From Arthrobacter cryoconiti (GTDB lineage: Bacteria; Actinomycetota; Actinomycetes; Actinomycetales; Micrococcaceae), in NCBI RefSeq assembly GCF_020905375.1, contig NZ_JAJJBU010000006.1, positions 62,001-126,000 of the forward strand: a stretch of 64,000 nt of DNA. Direction: 5' to 3'. Below are positions 45,157 through 54,838 of the stretch, one piece after another (position 1 is the first letter of the stretch; every line of letters begins with the position of its first letter). Position numbers and translations under genes: made by a program. The notes below the pieces were generated by a model. That model was not told the origin of the DNA and made no database searches. It worked only from the letters and a program-made list of their open reading frames with translations.

Positions 45157-46164
45157 ATGGCTATTTCCGACTTTGAGCGTTATCCCCTAACTTTCGGCCC
45201 GAGCCCCATCCATGACCTTCCCCGGCTGAGTGCGCATCTGGGTGGCGCAAAAATCTGGGCCAAGCGTGAGGACGTCAATTCGGGCCTGGCTTTTGGCGGG
45301 AATAAGACCCGAAAATTGGAGTACATCGTCCCGGACGCGATTGCCCAGGGCGCCGATACCCTTGTCTCAATCGGCGGTTACCAGTCCAACCACACCCGTC
45401 AGGTCGCTGCCGTCGCCGCGAAGATTGGGATGAAAGCCCGTCTGGTGCAGGAAAATTGGGTCGATTGGCCGGATCCGCTCAGCGATCGTGTGGGGAACAT
45501 CCAACTTTCTCGCATTATGGGAGCTGACGTTCGCTTGGATGCGGCAGGATTCGACATTGGCATCCGCAGCAGTTGGGAGCAGGCCATCAAAGATGTCCAG
45601 GATGCTGGCGGAAAGCCCTATCCGATCCCGGCTGGAGCCTCAGAGCATCCCCTGGGCGGACTCGGCTTCGCGAACTGGGCCTACGAGGTGCAAGCCCAAG
45701 AAAAGGAGTTGGGCATCTTTTTCGACACTATTGTGGTGTGCACTGTCACCGGTTCCACGCACGCCGGGATGATCGCAGGATTTGCCGGCCAGGACCGGCC
45801 CCGGCGCGTGATCGGCATCGATGCCTCGGCCACCATTGAAAAAACACGCGCGCAAGTTGGCAGGATCGCCCGTCACACAGCGGAGTTGATAGGTCTGCGC
45901 CGGGAACTACGTGACGATGAAATCACGGTTATGGACGACTGGGCGGGGGACTTCTACGGCATTCCCGTCGCGTCCACCATGGAGGCCATCCACCTGAGCG
46001 AATCCCTTGAAGGGATGATCATTGACCCTGTTTATGAGGGAAAGTCCATGGCCGGGCTCATTGACCTCGTCAAATCCAAGGATATTCCGGCCACCAGCAA
46101 TGTCCTTTATGCCCACCTCGGCGGGCAATTGGCCCTGAATGCCTACAGCGGATTGTTCCGCTAG
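45157..46164 (+). CDS. acdS: 1-aminocyclopropane-1-carboxylate deaminase
   Basis: A 335-residue PLP enzyme that splits ACC, the plant ethylene precursor, into ammonia and 2-oxobutyrate. Lys50 in [11 protein letters not shown] is the PLP lysine. Tyr293 and Glu294 in DPVYEGKS and Leu321 in AHLGG match, with an offset of one, the Tyr294, Glu295 and Leu322 that separate true ACC deaminases from D-cysteine desulfhydrases. The start ATG 45157 has AAAGGA upstream; the frame is open to 45106 but would run through the operator. Divergent from its likely GntR regulator. Confidence 0.93.
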   Translation: MAISDFERYPLTFGPSPIHDLPRLSAHLGGAKIWAKREDVNSGLAFGGNKTRKLEYIVPDAIAQGADTLVSIGGYQSNHTRQVAAVAAKIGMKARLVQENWVDWPDPLSDRVGNIQLSRIMGADVRLDAAGFDIGIRSSWEQAIKDVQDAGGKPYPIPAGASEHPLGGLGFANWAYEVQAQEKELGIFFDTIVVCTVTGSTHAGMIAGFAGQDRPRRVIGIDASATIEKTRAQVGRIARHTAELIGLRRELRDDEITVMDDWAGDFYGIPVASTMEAIHLSESLEGMIIDPVYEGKSMAGLIDLVKSKDIPATSNVLYAHLGGQLALNAYSGLFR

Positions 46165-46231
46165 GCCACAAAGAGACTGCCAAAACCAAGCAGTGCCCGG
46201 CATCTATTGCTGCTGAAGAGCGGCGCAAGGA

Positions 46232-46266
46232 GGACGACGGCGGAAGCCAAGGATCCGCCGTCGTCC
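46232..46266. terminator. Hairpin between acdS and the SorC gene
   Basis: Perfect 13-bp arms GGACGACGGCGGA (46232-46244) and complement (46254-46266), 9-nt loop, then GCTTAAAAT. It lies between convergent genes and has no strong T-run. Confidence 0.6.
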
Positions 46267-46306
46267 GCTTAAAATAGTTTCGAAGCTGGAAGTCGGACGA
46301 GGAAAG

Positions 46307-47302
46307 CTAAAGGCTTCGAGAGGTTCCGGACGCAAGGCCCCCAGCTCTGGAAACAAGTATTGCCAGGGCCGTCGACTCATCCGTCACCAACTCATTGACG
46401 AAGCCGCCACGAATGGCCGCAGCCAACGGGGCCACCTTCGCGGGACCCGCCGTGACCATGAGCCGGCGCGGAATTGCCAGCAGATTCGTCAGGGTAATTC
46501 CAACCAACTGCTCACTGACTTCGGAGCTGACCTCGTGTCCGTCCTGGTCAAAAAAGTGCCCACACAGATGGGCTGCGGCACCGGCGGATTCGAGCTCAGC
46601 CAGCACCCGGGCTGAAACGGGGCTGTAAGTGCCGGTGCCGTCAAAGCGTTGCATGGACCCTAGACCGATCAGGGCCAAGTCACTGTGGGGACCGCGTGCT
46701 AAACCGTACGCCACGTCCGGATCCTCTAGGGCCTTGGCGCGCGCAGGTGGATCCCGGTAGAGAAAATTTGCGCAAACGGGGATGAAATCGGCCCCCAACT
46801 GCTGGCCGATGTGCTCGCCAACGTGGATGCGTTCATCGCCAGAACGGTCTAGACGGGACGGACAGGCGAGCAGATCAATGACGGTTAGATCGGTGCGCCG
46901 GGCTGGGCTAAGCGCCTTGGCCACGGAAGAAAGCGTGCGGCTCGCGGCCACGCCTAGCTGGAAAACGCCGTCCAAATGCGTTTCCAGATAGCGGGCAGCA
47001 ACGTAGCCAAGACGGTTGTTTTTCTCGTACAGGGATCGTGGCCGGTCCATGGAGATCACCACGCTGTCCAACCCGAACGTCTCGCGGACCCGAGTCTCTA
47101 GTTCCGGCATCCTGTCCACCGGTGGGCCGATCCGGATCTGCACTACGCCGCGCTGTTTGGCCTCGGTGAGCAAGCGCGAGACAGTTGCGCGGGAAAGGTT
47201 CTCCGAGGACGCTATTGCCAGCTGCGTGGCGCCGGAAACGTAGTACAGGTGCGCCACTTTCTGCACAAGATGGTCGTGGCGCATGGCCTGATCCGTGGAC
47301 AA
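46307..47302 (-). CDS. SorC/DeoR-type sugar-binding transcriptional regulator
   Basis: A 331-residue protein. The N-terminal helix-turn-helix at about 10-55 (VAHLYYVSGATQLAIASSENLSRATVSRLLTEAKQRGVVQIRI) is followed by the SorC sugar-phosphate-binding domain, with LGVAASRTL near 117 and LIGLGSMQRF near 213. Family members sense phosphorylated sugars and control nearby catabolic operons; no sugar genes are adjacent, so its targets are elsewhere. TTG 47302 has AAAGGA 8 bp upstream; ATG 47284 is an alternative. Confidence 0.85.
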   Translation of the reverse strand: MSTDQAMRHDHLVQKVAHLYYVSGATQLAIASSENLSRATVSRLLTEAKQRGVVQIRIGPPVDRMPELETRVRETFGLDSVVISMDRPRSLYEKNNRLGYVAARYLETHLDGVFQLGVAASRTLSSVAKALSPARRTDLTVIDLLACPSRLDRSGDERIHVGEHIGQQLGADFIPVCANFLYRDPPARAKALEDPDVAYGLARGPHSDLALIGLGSMQRFDGTGTYSPVSARVLAELESAGAAAHLCGHFFDQDGHEVSSEVSEQLVGITLTNLLAIPRRLMVTAGPAKVAPLAAAIRGGFVNELVTDESTALAILVSRAGGLASGTSRSL

Positions 47303-47618
47303 ATCGGTGGTCCTTTCCTGTGACAGAAGTTTGCGAGCTTACCCATGATTGTAGGAGACAGCACTCATATCTGCGGTTCGCACCCTCGTTGTTGGAAAAA
47401 GAGTCTCAATGCAGGCATCACCACAGCGCCCAGATGTGCGTTAGGGTAAGTAATTGTGAGTTAGAGAACAGCAGCCCCGCAGCACGCAGATCAACCAGCC
47501 CGCCCAGACTCTTTGTCTGAGCCAGCTCCTTGCGACGTTTTTGTCCGGAGCCAGTGGCAGTTTGTTGGATCGCGTGAGAAACCGCCTATCCATCCACCCA
47601 TTTTTCAAGAAGGCCACT
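47303..47618. other. 316-bp gap between divergent SorC and ABC exporter genes
   Basis: No gene is convincing here. The frame of the exporter is open back to 47541 but without a ribosome-binding site as good as that at 47619. I see no clear operator. Confidence 0.4.
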
Positions 47619-49421
47619 GTGCGCTCATTCCCTTACCCCGACGCCGGATCCCCGGACCTACGTTCGCCCGCCCGCTACCTGTGGTGGCTGGCCCGGGCGG
47701 AGCTGGGGACGTTGCTCGCCGGCGTATTGTTCGGCTCCCTCTGGACCGTGTGCCAGGCGCTGACTCCGTTTGTGCTGGGTAAAGCGGTAGATCAGGGCAT
47801 TGTGGCCGCCGATTTCTCCCGACTTTTGCAGTGGGTGGCGCTGCTCATTGGCCTCACGCTGGTGCAGTCGGCAGCGGCAACGCTGCGCCATAGAGTGGCA
47901 GTCAGTAGCTGGATGCAGGCAGCCTTCCGTTCCGCTCAAGTAATTGGCCACAAGGTCACGCGCAGCGGTGACGCTCTTCCGCAGAAATTCTCCACGGGAG
48001 AAGTTGTCTCCACGGCCGCATCCGACGCCATGCGCATTGGCGAAATCTATGACGTCTTCGCCCGGCTGTCAGGCTCCGTGGTGGGTTTCTTGCTCGTAGC
48101 GTTCTTGGTATTCCAGTCTTCCTGGCAGCTGGGCACCGTGGTGCTCGTTGGGGTTCCACTGTGCGGGGCCATGTTGCTATTCGTGATCCGACCCCTGCAA
48201 TCCCGCCAGAAAGAGCAGCGGGAGGCCGCCGGGAAGATGACTGCCCTTGGCGCCGACACGGTGACCGGGTTGCGAGTTTTGCGGGGGATCGGTGGTGAGC
48301 ACATCTTCGTCCAGCGCTATCGGGAACGCTCGCGGGCAACCCAGCTGGCCGGTAACAAAGTGGCCTATTCTCTGGCCGACTTCGACGCCGCACAGGTACT
48401 AGTGGTCGGTGTCTTCAGTGTGGCTTTCACGTGGATCGGAGCCCTGCAAGCCCTGTCCGGCCAGATCGAGACCGGCCAGCTCGTGGCCCTGTATGGGTAC
48501 GCCGTTTTCCTGGTCTCCCCGATCCGCACAGCATCGGATGCCGTCTCCCGGTACATCCGCGCCCACGTTGGTGCCAGACGCATCATCGATGTGTTGGCAA
48601 CGCCGTCGGCCGTGCACGACGGCGAAACTACCGTCCCAGCGCCGGGGGGACCGTCCGCTTTGGTCGACACCACAACGGGTGTGCTCATCCAGCCAGGCGA
48701 ACTCACCGCCGTCGTCTGTGCCGACCCGGGGGAATCAGCAAACTTGGCCAGGCGTTTGGGGCGTTTTGAGGACGCAGTGCTGCGCGAAGCTCACGTGCGG
48801 TGGGGCAGCGCCGCTCTGCATTTGGTGCCGTTGGGCCAGGTGCGCTCGCGAATCGTGGTCTCCGACGCCGACCCGCAGCTGTTCACGGGTACTTTGCGCG
48901 AAGAACTTGATCCGACCGGACGGCATAGCGACGAACAAATCTTGGCGGCCTTGGACGTGGCCAGTGCAGAGGATGTTCTGGACGGGCTGGAAAATGGTCT
49001 CAACGACGAGGTAGCAGAGAAGGGCCGCAGTTTTTCCGGTGGACAACGCCAACGTTTAGCGTTGGCGCGTGCCGTGCTGACTGACGCGGAGGTGCTGGTC
49101 CTCGTTGAGCCGACCAGCGCCGTCGACGCCCACACCGAGTCCCGGATCGCCGAGCAACTGCGGGCCAGCCGAAGTGCTCCCGGTGACACCACGGTATTGG
49201 TGACGGCCAGCCCGCTCATGCTCAGCGTCATGGACACCGTACTGTTCCTGGTGGATGGCAAGGTTGCTGCGACTGGCACCCACAGGGAGCTGCTCGCCAC
49301 CGTGCCCAGCTATCGCTCGGTGGTGATCCGCGGTGAAGGCATGGACGGACATGCAAGCGATGGACATGCAAGCGACGGGCATGAAGAAGACCTGCAAATG
49401 ACGAACGAAGGAGGACTCTGA
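47619..49421 (+). CDS. ABC exporter half-transporter with degenerate ATP site (subunit 1)
   Basis: About 600 residues from GTG 47619, which has AAGAAGG 5 bp upstream. Six membrane helices (about 25-300) precede the ATPase domain. Walker A is lost (VCADPGESANLARRL lacks the GKS lysine) and Walker B has Val for the Asp (LVLVEPTSAVD), but the signature SFSGGQRQRLALARA is intact. The tail has a His/Asp repeat (DGHASDGHASDGHEED). The stop overlaps the start of the partner gene (TGATG), so the pair should form a heterodimer. Confidence 0.88.
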   Translation: MRSFPYPDAGSPDLRSPARYLWWLARAELGTLLAGVLFGSLWTVCQALTPFVLGKAVDQGIVAADFSRLLQWVALLIGLTLVQSAAATLRHRVAVSSWMQAAFRSAQVIGHKVTRSGDALPQKFSTGEVVSTAASDAMRIGEIYDVFARLSGSVVGFLLVAFLVFQSSWQLGTVVLVGVPLCGAMLLFVIRPLQSRQKEQREAAGKMTALGADTVTGLRVLRGIGGEHIFVQRYRERSRATQLAGNKVAYSLADFDAAQVLVVGVFSVAFTWIGALQALSGQIETGQLVALYGYAVFLVSPIRTASDAVSRYIRAHVGARRIIDVLATPSAVHDGETTVPAPGGPSALVDTTTGVLIQPGELTAVVCADPGESANLARRLGRFEDAVLREAHVRWGSAALHLVPLGQVRSRIVVSDADPQLFTGTLREELDPTGRHSDEQILAALDVASAEDVLDGLENGLNDEVAEKGRSFSGGQRQRLALARAVLTDAEVLVLVEPTSAVDAHTESRIAEQLRASRSAPGDTTVLVTASPLMLSVMDTVLFLVDGKVAATGTHRELLATVPSYRSVVIRGEGMDGHASDGHASDGHEEDLQMTNEGGL

Positions 49422-51166
49422 TGGCGGGGAAACTGCTGCCCGTGGCGGACCCGGCACAGGTCCGGGCGGAGGCGGGCCGGCTCATGAGCCAGCACCGCAA
49501 ACCGTTGATATTCGTGGTCAGCTTGTACGTGGTGGCTGCCTTCGCTGGCTTGGCGGGACCTTTCCTGCTCGGTCGGCTCGTGGACGCCATCACCGTTGGG
49601 ACAACTGCGGGCTTTGTGGCCGCCGTCGCGCTGACCCTTTCAGGGTTCGTGATCATTCAGACAATTCTCTCGCGCTGGGCGCAGCGAACCGGGATGGTGC
49701 TGGGGGAGAAAGTGTTTGCGCAGTTGCGTGAGGAGTTCATGGAGCAGGTGACCTCCTTGCCTCTGTCCACGGTTGAAAAGGCTGGTACGGGTGACTTGGT
49801 CACGCGCACCACCAATGATGTTGACTCCGTTTCCCATACTGTCCGTTTTGGTGTGCCTCAGGTACTGGTATCCGTGGCGACCATTGTGCTGACCATTGCC
49901 GCCGCAGCGTTCACGAGTCCGGTGCTGGCGCTGGCCCTGCTGGTCGGTGCGCCGCTGCTGGTGCCTGTCACGCGCTGGTATCTCAAACGCGCCACAGCTG
50001 GCTATCTTGCCGAGCGGGAGAGCTACGCCATACTGAACGGCGCCATCACCGAGACGATCGAAGGCGCCCGGACAGTGGATGCGCTGAGCTTGGGCCAGCT
50101 GCGTCGGGCCCGTATTGACGCCTCTTTGAGGACCTGTTTTGAACGCGAACGGTACACGCTGGGTCTGCGAACAGTGCTGTTCCCGGCTGCGGAAATCTCC
50201 TTCTGGCTGCCCGTTGCCGCGGTGTTGCTGTGGGGCGGCTGGCTTGCCTCGCAGGGCAGCGTGAGCGCAGGAATGGTGGCCACGGTAGCGCTGTACGCGA
50301 TGCAGCTCATTGACCCGGTGGACACGCTCATCATGTGGATTGATGAGATCCAGGTGGGGGCGTCCTCGCTCGCTCGGATCGTGGGAATCCGTAATGTTTC
50401 TGGAGATCGCACGGCCACAGACGCGGTTCCGGCCGATGATTCGCTGGTGGTTGATGACGTCCGCTACGCCTACCGTGAAGGCCACAATGTGCTGCATGGG
50501 ATTGATCTAACATTGCGCCAGGGCGAGCGGTTGGCCATGGTTGGCCCTTCGGGTGCGGGCAAGTCCACGCTGGGCCGGCTGATTGCCGGCATCCATCCGC
50601 CCACGTCCGGTTCCGTCACGGTAGGGGGCGTTCCGTTGGTGGATAGGCCGTTGGATGACCTGCATGGGGAGGTGGCCCTGGTAACTCAGGAGCACCATGT
50701 TTTCGTCGGAACGCTGGCGGATAACCTGCGCCTGGGTAAGTCCGGCGCTACGGACGCGGAGCTGGAAACTGCCCTGTCCGACGTCGGATCCTTGACTTGG
50801 GTGCGAGCCTTGCCGGAGGGGTTGGAAACTGAGGTGGGCTCGGGAGCGCACATGTTGACGCCCGGTCAGGCGCAGGAGTTGGCATTGGCCAGGCTTGTGC
50901 TGGCAGATCCGCATACCCTGATTCTGGACGAGGCCACGTCGCTCATTGATCCTGTAGCTGCTCGGGAATTGGAGTTCTCGCTCAGTGCTGTGCTGACTGG
51001 GCGCACGGTTGTGGCGATTGCGCACCGGTTGCATACCGCGCACGACGCCGACAGGGTCGCCGTGGTGGAAAAGGGCAGGATCACCGAGCTTGGTTCACAC
51101 GATGAACTCCTTGCCCAAGAGGGAGCCTATGCGGCTTTGTGGCATTCGTGGCGGTCTGACTCTTAA
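49421..51166 (+). CDS. ABC exporter half-transporter with intact Walker motifs (subunit 2)
   Basis: A 581-residue partner. Six membrane helices occupy about residues 25-300. Walker A GPSGAGKSTLGRL near 375 and Walker B TLILDEATSLID are intact, while the signature is altered to LTPGQAQELALARL. In the heterodimer, this Walker set pairs with the intact signature of subunit 1 to give one working site, and the other site is degenerate on both sides. Such exporters move drugs, lipids or peptides; the substrate is unknown. Confidence 0.9.
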   Translation: MAGKLLPVADPAQVRAEAGRLMSQHRKPLIFVVSLYVVAAFAGLAGPFLLGRLVDAITVGTTAGFVAAVALTLSGFVIIQTILSRWAQRTGMVLGEKVFAQLREEFMEQVTSLPLSTVEKAGTGDLVTRTTNDVDSVSHTVRFGVPQVLVSVATIVLTIAAAAFTSPVLALALLVGAPLLVPVTRWYLKRATAGYLAERESYAILNGAITETIEGARTVDALSLGQLRRARIDASLRTCFERERYTLGLRTVLFPAAEISFWLPVAAVLLWGGWLASQGSVSAGMVATVALYAMQLIDPVDTLIMWIDEIQVGASSLARIVGIRNVSGDRTATDAVPADDSLVVDDVRYAYREGHNVLHGIDLTLRQGERLAMVGPSGAGKSTLGRLIAGIHPPTSGSVTVGGVPLVDRPLDDLHGEVALVTQEHHVFVGTLADNLRLGKSGATDAELETALSDVGSLTWVRALPEGLETEVGSGAHMLTPGQAQELALARLVLADPHTLILDEATSLIDPVAARELEFSLSAVLTGRTVVAIAHRLHTAHDADRVAVVEKGRITELGSHDELLAQEGAYAALWHSWRSDS

Positions 51167-51288
51167 GAGGGTTCCCGGCTTCCGGGCCTACACAGGCCCG
51201 GAAGTTCGGCGTACCGTTGGGAGAGGGGACGATTTGGACCACACGGCCCGAACCAACACTGGTTTCATTACTGGAAATGAGTTCGATC

Positions 51289-51429
51289 ATGCCTGACAAA
51301 CAGCCACACCATCACGAAGTTAAGAAGCTGGATAAGTCTCACGCCATCAAGGCCAAACGCGCCCAGAAGAAGGCCCGCGGTGCAACGGACGAATCAGCGG
51401 ATCCTGTGGCTCACATCAAGAAGCACTAG
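51289..51429 (+). CDS. Small basic Micrococcaceae protein
   Basis: A 46-residue very basic protein, starting MPDKQPHHHEVKKLDKSHAI and ending HIKKH. It has a His triplet and a Lys/Ala-rich middle. I recall similar short proteins in Arthrobacter genomes, always unnamed. ATG 51277 is an alternative start. No clear ribosome-binding site is seen, so support comes mainly from composition and family resemblance. Confidence 0.45.
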   Translation: MPDKQPHHHEVKKLDKSHAIKAKRAQKKARGATDESADPVAHIKKH

Positions 51430-51494
51430 CCGATTCTCTACGAGTCCATGCATATGCATGGAATATTTCACGGTTGGCCTAGGTTGTTTCCGGT

Positions 51495-52529
51495 ATGAAA
51501 AGAATCGGCTTTCTCTCCTTCGGCCACTACGGCACCAGCCGCGGCTCGCAGACTTCCTCAGCGGGAGACGCCCTACTTCAGGCCATTGATCTGGCGGCTG
51601 CCGCTGAAGAACTCGGTATTGACGGGGCGTTCTTCCGAGTGCACCACTTTGCGCGCCAACAAGCCTCACCGTTTCCGCTGATGGCAGCCATCGCCGCGCG
51701 CACGAGCCGGATTGAGATTGGCACGGGCGTCATCGACATGCGCTATGAGAATCCCTTGTATATGGCGGAACAAGCGGCATCCACGGACCTCATCAGTGCC
51801 GGAAGACTGCAACTGGGCGTGAGTCGTGGTTCACCCGAGCCCGCAGCCAACGGGGCCGCCGACTTTGGCTACACCCCCTTAGAAGGAGAAACAGTTGCGG
51901 ACATGGCGCGACGCCATACGGCCACGTTCAGGAATGCCATTTCGGGTGTTGGAGTGGCAGAAGCTAGCAACCATGCCTCTCTGGGTGGAGAAAAGCTGTT
52001 ACGCGTTGAGCCGCAATCGCCAGGGCTTTCGGAACGTATCTGGTGGGGCGCAGGCTCCAGGGCCACTGCCGTGTGGGCCGCTCAGCAAGGCATGAACTTG
52101 ATGAGCTCCACCCTGCTCACCGAGGATACGGGTGTTCCCTTCGACGTGTTGCAGGCAGAACAGATCCAGCTCTTCCGTGACGAATGGGCTGCGGCAGGCC
52201 ATGACTTCACCCCACGTGTTTCCGTCAGCCGCAGCGTGATCCCTGTGGTGGATGAGACCGACAGAATGTATTTTGGGCTGCGCTCGCAGGCAGACGGAAA
52301 GGACCAAGTCGGAATGATTGATGGTCTGCTTTCCCGCTTTGGTAAGAGCTACATAGGAACCCCGGACGTCCTAGCCGCAGAGCTGGCCGCAGATGCCGCC
52401 GTCCAGTCTGCTGACACATTGATGCTCACCGTACCCAACCAGCTGGGAGTCGCCTACAACACAAAGATGCTGGAGAACATAGCGAAGTACATCGCACCTG
52501 CGATCGGCTGGGAACCGAACCTGAGCTAA
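51495..52529 (+). CDS. Luciferase-like monooxygenase (LLM class)
   Basis: A 344-residue TIM-barrel flavin enzyme of the bacterial luciferase superfamily. The N-terminus GFLSFGHYGT, the segment EELGIDGAFFRVHHFA at about 39-54, IEIGTGVIDMRYENPLYMAEQAASTDLISAGRLQLGVSRG and the WWGAGS motif are family hallmarks. They use reduced FMN or F420. The substrate cannot be assigned. It stands alone. Confidence 0.85.
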   Translation: MKRIGFLSFGHYGTSRGSQTSSAGDALLQAIDLAAAAEELGIDGAFFRVHHFARQQASPFPLMAAIAARTSRIEIGTGVIDMRYENPLYMAEQAASTDLISAGRLQLGVSRGSPEPAANGAADFGYTPLEGETVADMARRHTATFRNAISGVGVAEASNHASLGGEKLLRVEPQSPGLSERIWWGAGSRATAVWAAQQGMNLMSSTLLTEDTGVPFDVLQAEQIQLFRDEWAAAGHDFTPRVSVSRSVIPVVDETDRMYFGLRSQADGKDQVGMIDGLLSRFGKSYIGTPDVLAAELAADAAVQSADTLMLTVPNQLGVAYNTKMLENIAKYIAPAIGWEPNLS

Positions 52530-52805
52530 CCGCTCGCTTTGGTAAACGTTGGCGCCAGTTCCTCCTCGTATTAGGACGAGAATTAAATGCTGCCCCGGGT
52601 TGCCTCGGCGAATGTCTTCTTGGTCCGGGCGTCCAACTCGGCACTGACCATGGCTGTTGCTACCGGGGTGGGCATGGCCACCGCCAAGGTCTAATCCTCG
52701 TGAGGTGCCTTCGGGCGGCGGGGTGGAGTCGTCGATTCCGATTAATTTGAGCGAACATAGTAGGGTGCCCAGCTCACTCACATTTGAGCTGAATACGCTC
52801 TAAGA

Positions 52806-53387
52806 ATGGAAATTACCCAGCTGTTCCTTGCCTCCGACGCTGCTCTTCGAATCGTGATTAACCGCCTCGCGCCTGTTGACTTGGACAAGGAAGGCCCGGA
52901 GCAGTGGGCACGCACTGCCAACCCGACTATTCGTGATGTCCTCAAAGCCCAGGCCTATGATGAGGCTTGGATTCCAGGAGTACTCGCGGGAGCATCTAGC
53001 TCCGACGGCGACGAGTTCCGCGACCGTGACCTGCTCGGCGATGACCCGATTGCAGCCTACAATGCTCTGAACGACACCGCGACGGCCGCAGTTACTGCAG
53101 GCGTAGACCCCAACACGGTCGTCCGTTTCACCACGGGTGACGTTCCGGCACTTGAAGGACTGAAGTATTTGTCGGTTTATCGTGCCTTCCACGCGTGGTT
53201 GATCGCCAAACGTCTCGGTATACCGTTCCGCTTATCTCCAGAAATTATTGCCGGCATGAATGCGCATGTTATCCCCGTTGTGGAGGAATACCGAAGCAAC
53301 GGAGTATTCCCGCCAGCGATCCAACCACCGGCAGATGCGGACGATCAGACACTTCTTCTGTGCGCAGTCGGGTTCTGGATTCCCTGA
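52806..53387 (+). CDS. Hypothetical protein, perhaps of a DinB/TIGR03086-like fold
   Basis: A 193-residue soluble, mostly helical protein starting MEITQLFLASDAALRIVINRLAPVDLD. The spacing of helices and the AFHAWLIAKRLG stretch near 134-145 recall the DinB/mycothiol-dependent maleylpyruvate isomerase N-terminal fold, where His residues bind a metal. I can see only one clear candidate His there, so the assignment is weak. No operon partner. Confidence 0.45.
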   Translation: MEITQLFLASDAALRIVINRLAPVDLDKEGPEQWARTANPTIRDVLKAQAYDEAWIPGVLAGASSSDGDEFRDRDLLGDDPIAAYNALNDTATAAVTAGVDPNTVVRFTTGDVPALEGLKYLSVYRAFHAWLIAKRLGIPFRLSPEIIAGMNAHVIPVVEEYRSNGVFPPAIQPPADADDQTLLLCAVGFWIP

Positions 53388-53519
53388 ACCTAGTCCATTT
53401 CATCTTGTTTGTGGGTAGCCAGCTTGCTGCTGACCTGCTGTGCCGAATACCGTTTTTGGTGCTTCGATCTCGTTGACGTGCCCCGTGCAAAGGAGGTGGA
53501 CCGACGCTAGGGTATTGCC

Positions 53520-54341
53520 ATGAAACAAAATCCAGGAGGAAATGATCGCTTTCGCCAAGTTGTGGTTGCTTTAAGTGCGGTTATTGCCGTTGTAGGCTCA
53601 TTCATTGGCTCTGGCGCGGCCGGTGGCACTCAAATCCAAAATGCATCCAATGGAGCATTGGGGGCAGATTCAACACTCATCGCTCCTTACGGGCCTGCGT
53701 TCTCCATTTGGAGTGTTATTTACTTGGGGCTGGTGGCATATGCTGTGTGGCAATTTCTCCCCGCTCAAATCGAGCAAACCCGTCATCGGCTATTGGGATA
53801 CCCAATTGCAGCATCGCTGATTCTCAATGCCGTTTGGATCCTTAGTATTCAGTTCGACTTGTTGTGGCTGAGTGTGCCGGTAATCGTAGTTTTGCTGGCG
53901 GTGCTGGCCGGGATATTCGTGTTGCTCCTGCGTAACAGACCCACTAGTACTTTGGACGCAATAATCACCGACGGCACTATGGGCCTTTACCTTGGTTGGG
54001 TCTGTGTTGCCACGGCGGCTAATGTTTCCGCTGTTCTGGTGGCCGCTGGTTTCCAAGGATTTGGCTTGAGTCCTACCATTTGGGCTGTTGTAGTCCTTGC
54101 CGTGGCTACAGTGGTGGGCATCGCTTTGGCAATGTATGGTCGGGGCCGACTATCACCTGCTACATCTCTGTGCTGGGGCCTTGTCTGGGTTGCTGTTGCC
54201 CGGCTCACGGGCGAACTACTCTCCACTCCTACTGCGGTAGCGGCTTTGATAGGCGCTGCATTGGTCCTGATCGTCACCGTTGTGGTCCGTCTTCGTATTG
54301 GAGCGTCAACAGAATCGACCCTTTCGCGGTTAGGTGGATAG
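53520..54341 (+). CDS. TspO/MBR-like membrane protein
   Basis: A 273-residue protein with about eight hydrophobic segments, longer than the usual five-helix TspO of about 160 residues. The motif YGPAFSIWSVIYLGLVAYAVWQFLP near 58-80 is typical of the longer tryptophan-rich sensory protein group found in actinobacteria, and the later LYLGWVCVATAANVSA fits as well. TspO proteins bind porphyrins and influence stress responses; this group is not characterised. Confidence 0.75.
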   Translation: MKQNPGGNDRFRQVVVALSAVIAVVGSFIGSGAAGGTQIQNASNGALGADSTLIAPYGPAFSIWSVIYLGLVAYAVWQFLPAQIEQTRHRLLGYPIAASLILNAVWILSIQFDLLWLSVPVIVVLLAVLAGIFVLLLRNRPTSTLDAIITDGTMGLYLGWVCVATAANVSAVLVAAGFQGFGLSPTIWAVVVLAVATVVGIALAMYGRGRLSPATSLCWGLVWVAVARLTGELLSTPTAVAALIGAALVLIVTVVVRLRIGASTESTLSRLGG

Positions 54342-54454
54342 CGGCCCGCGTCTCAACCTTGGGTGTCTAAAACATGCTGTCCGCGCTTGTATCTATGGCC
54401 GTGCGGCCTATGACAGGGTGGCACGAGCGAAGCCGTCTTCTCGAGCGCTGCGCG

Positions 54455-54838
54455 TCAGTCCTGCTCGCGGAGCCTGTCCATGTCTCGGCGGTCTTTCTTG
54501 GTGGGACGGCCCGTGCCACGGTCTCGCTGGGGAAGTCCAAGCGCTGGTAGCACGGGACGGGGCGGCGTGTGGTCGGTGAAACAGTGCGACGCCGCCTCAG
54601 CACCCACGCGCTTGTTGATCAATCCGCGGACTTCCAAGATTCGCTCATAACCTGGCTGGCGAACGCGGATGGTGTCGCCGGGGACAACCGTGTGCGCGGC
54701 TTTGGCGTTCACGTCATTGAGCTTTACGTGGCCAGCGCGGCAGGCCGCCGTAGCGGCCGATCTCGTCTTATAAGCGCGGATAGACCATAGCCACGCATCG
54801 ATGCGTACTGAGGCTGGGGCGTTCTTGGGAATGCTCAT
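54455..54838 (-). CDS. S4-domain RNA-binding protein (Hsp15-like)
   Basis: A 127-residue protein with an S4 domain at about residues 12-75 (VRIDAWLWSIRAYKTRSAATAACRAGHVKLNDVNAKAAHTVVPGDTIRV) and a basic C-terminus. This is the Hsp15/YrfH group, which in E. coli acts on stalled 50S subunits. ATG 54838 is preferred; an open frame extends to 54883. It converges on nothing and is divergent from the metal operon. Confidence 0.85.
   Translation of the reverse strand: MSIPKNAPASVRIDAWLWSIRAYKTRSAATAACRAGHVKLNDVNAKAAHTVVPGDTIRVRQPGYERILEVRGLINKRVGAEAASHCFTDHTPPRPVLPALGLPQRDRGTGRPTKKDRRDMDRLREQD

Noticed and set aside
52586-52651. A 22-codon minus-strand frame reading MVSAELDARTKKTFAEATRGS, like the start of a RelB/DinJ-type antitoxin
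   Set aside because: The likeness is short, no toxin gene follows, and no ribosome-binding site is clear. It could be a gene remnant but cannot be supported.
52530-52805. The 276-bp gap after the luciferase-like gene as a hidden gene
   Set aside because: Open frames here on both strands show no family match or good start.
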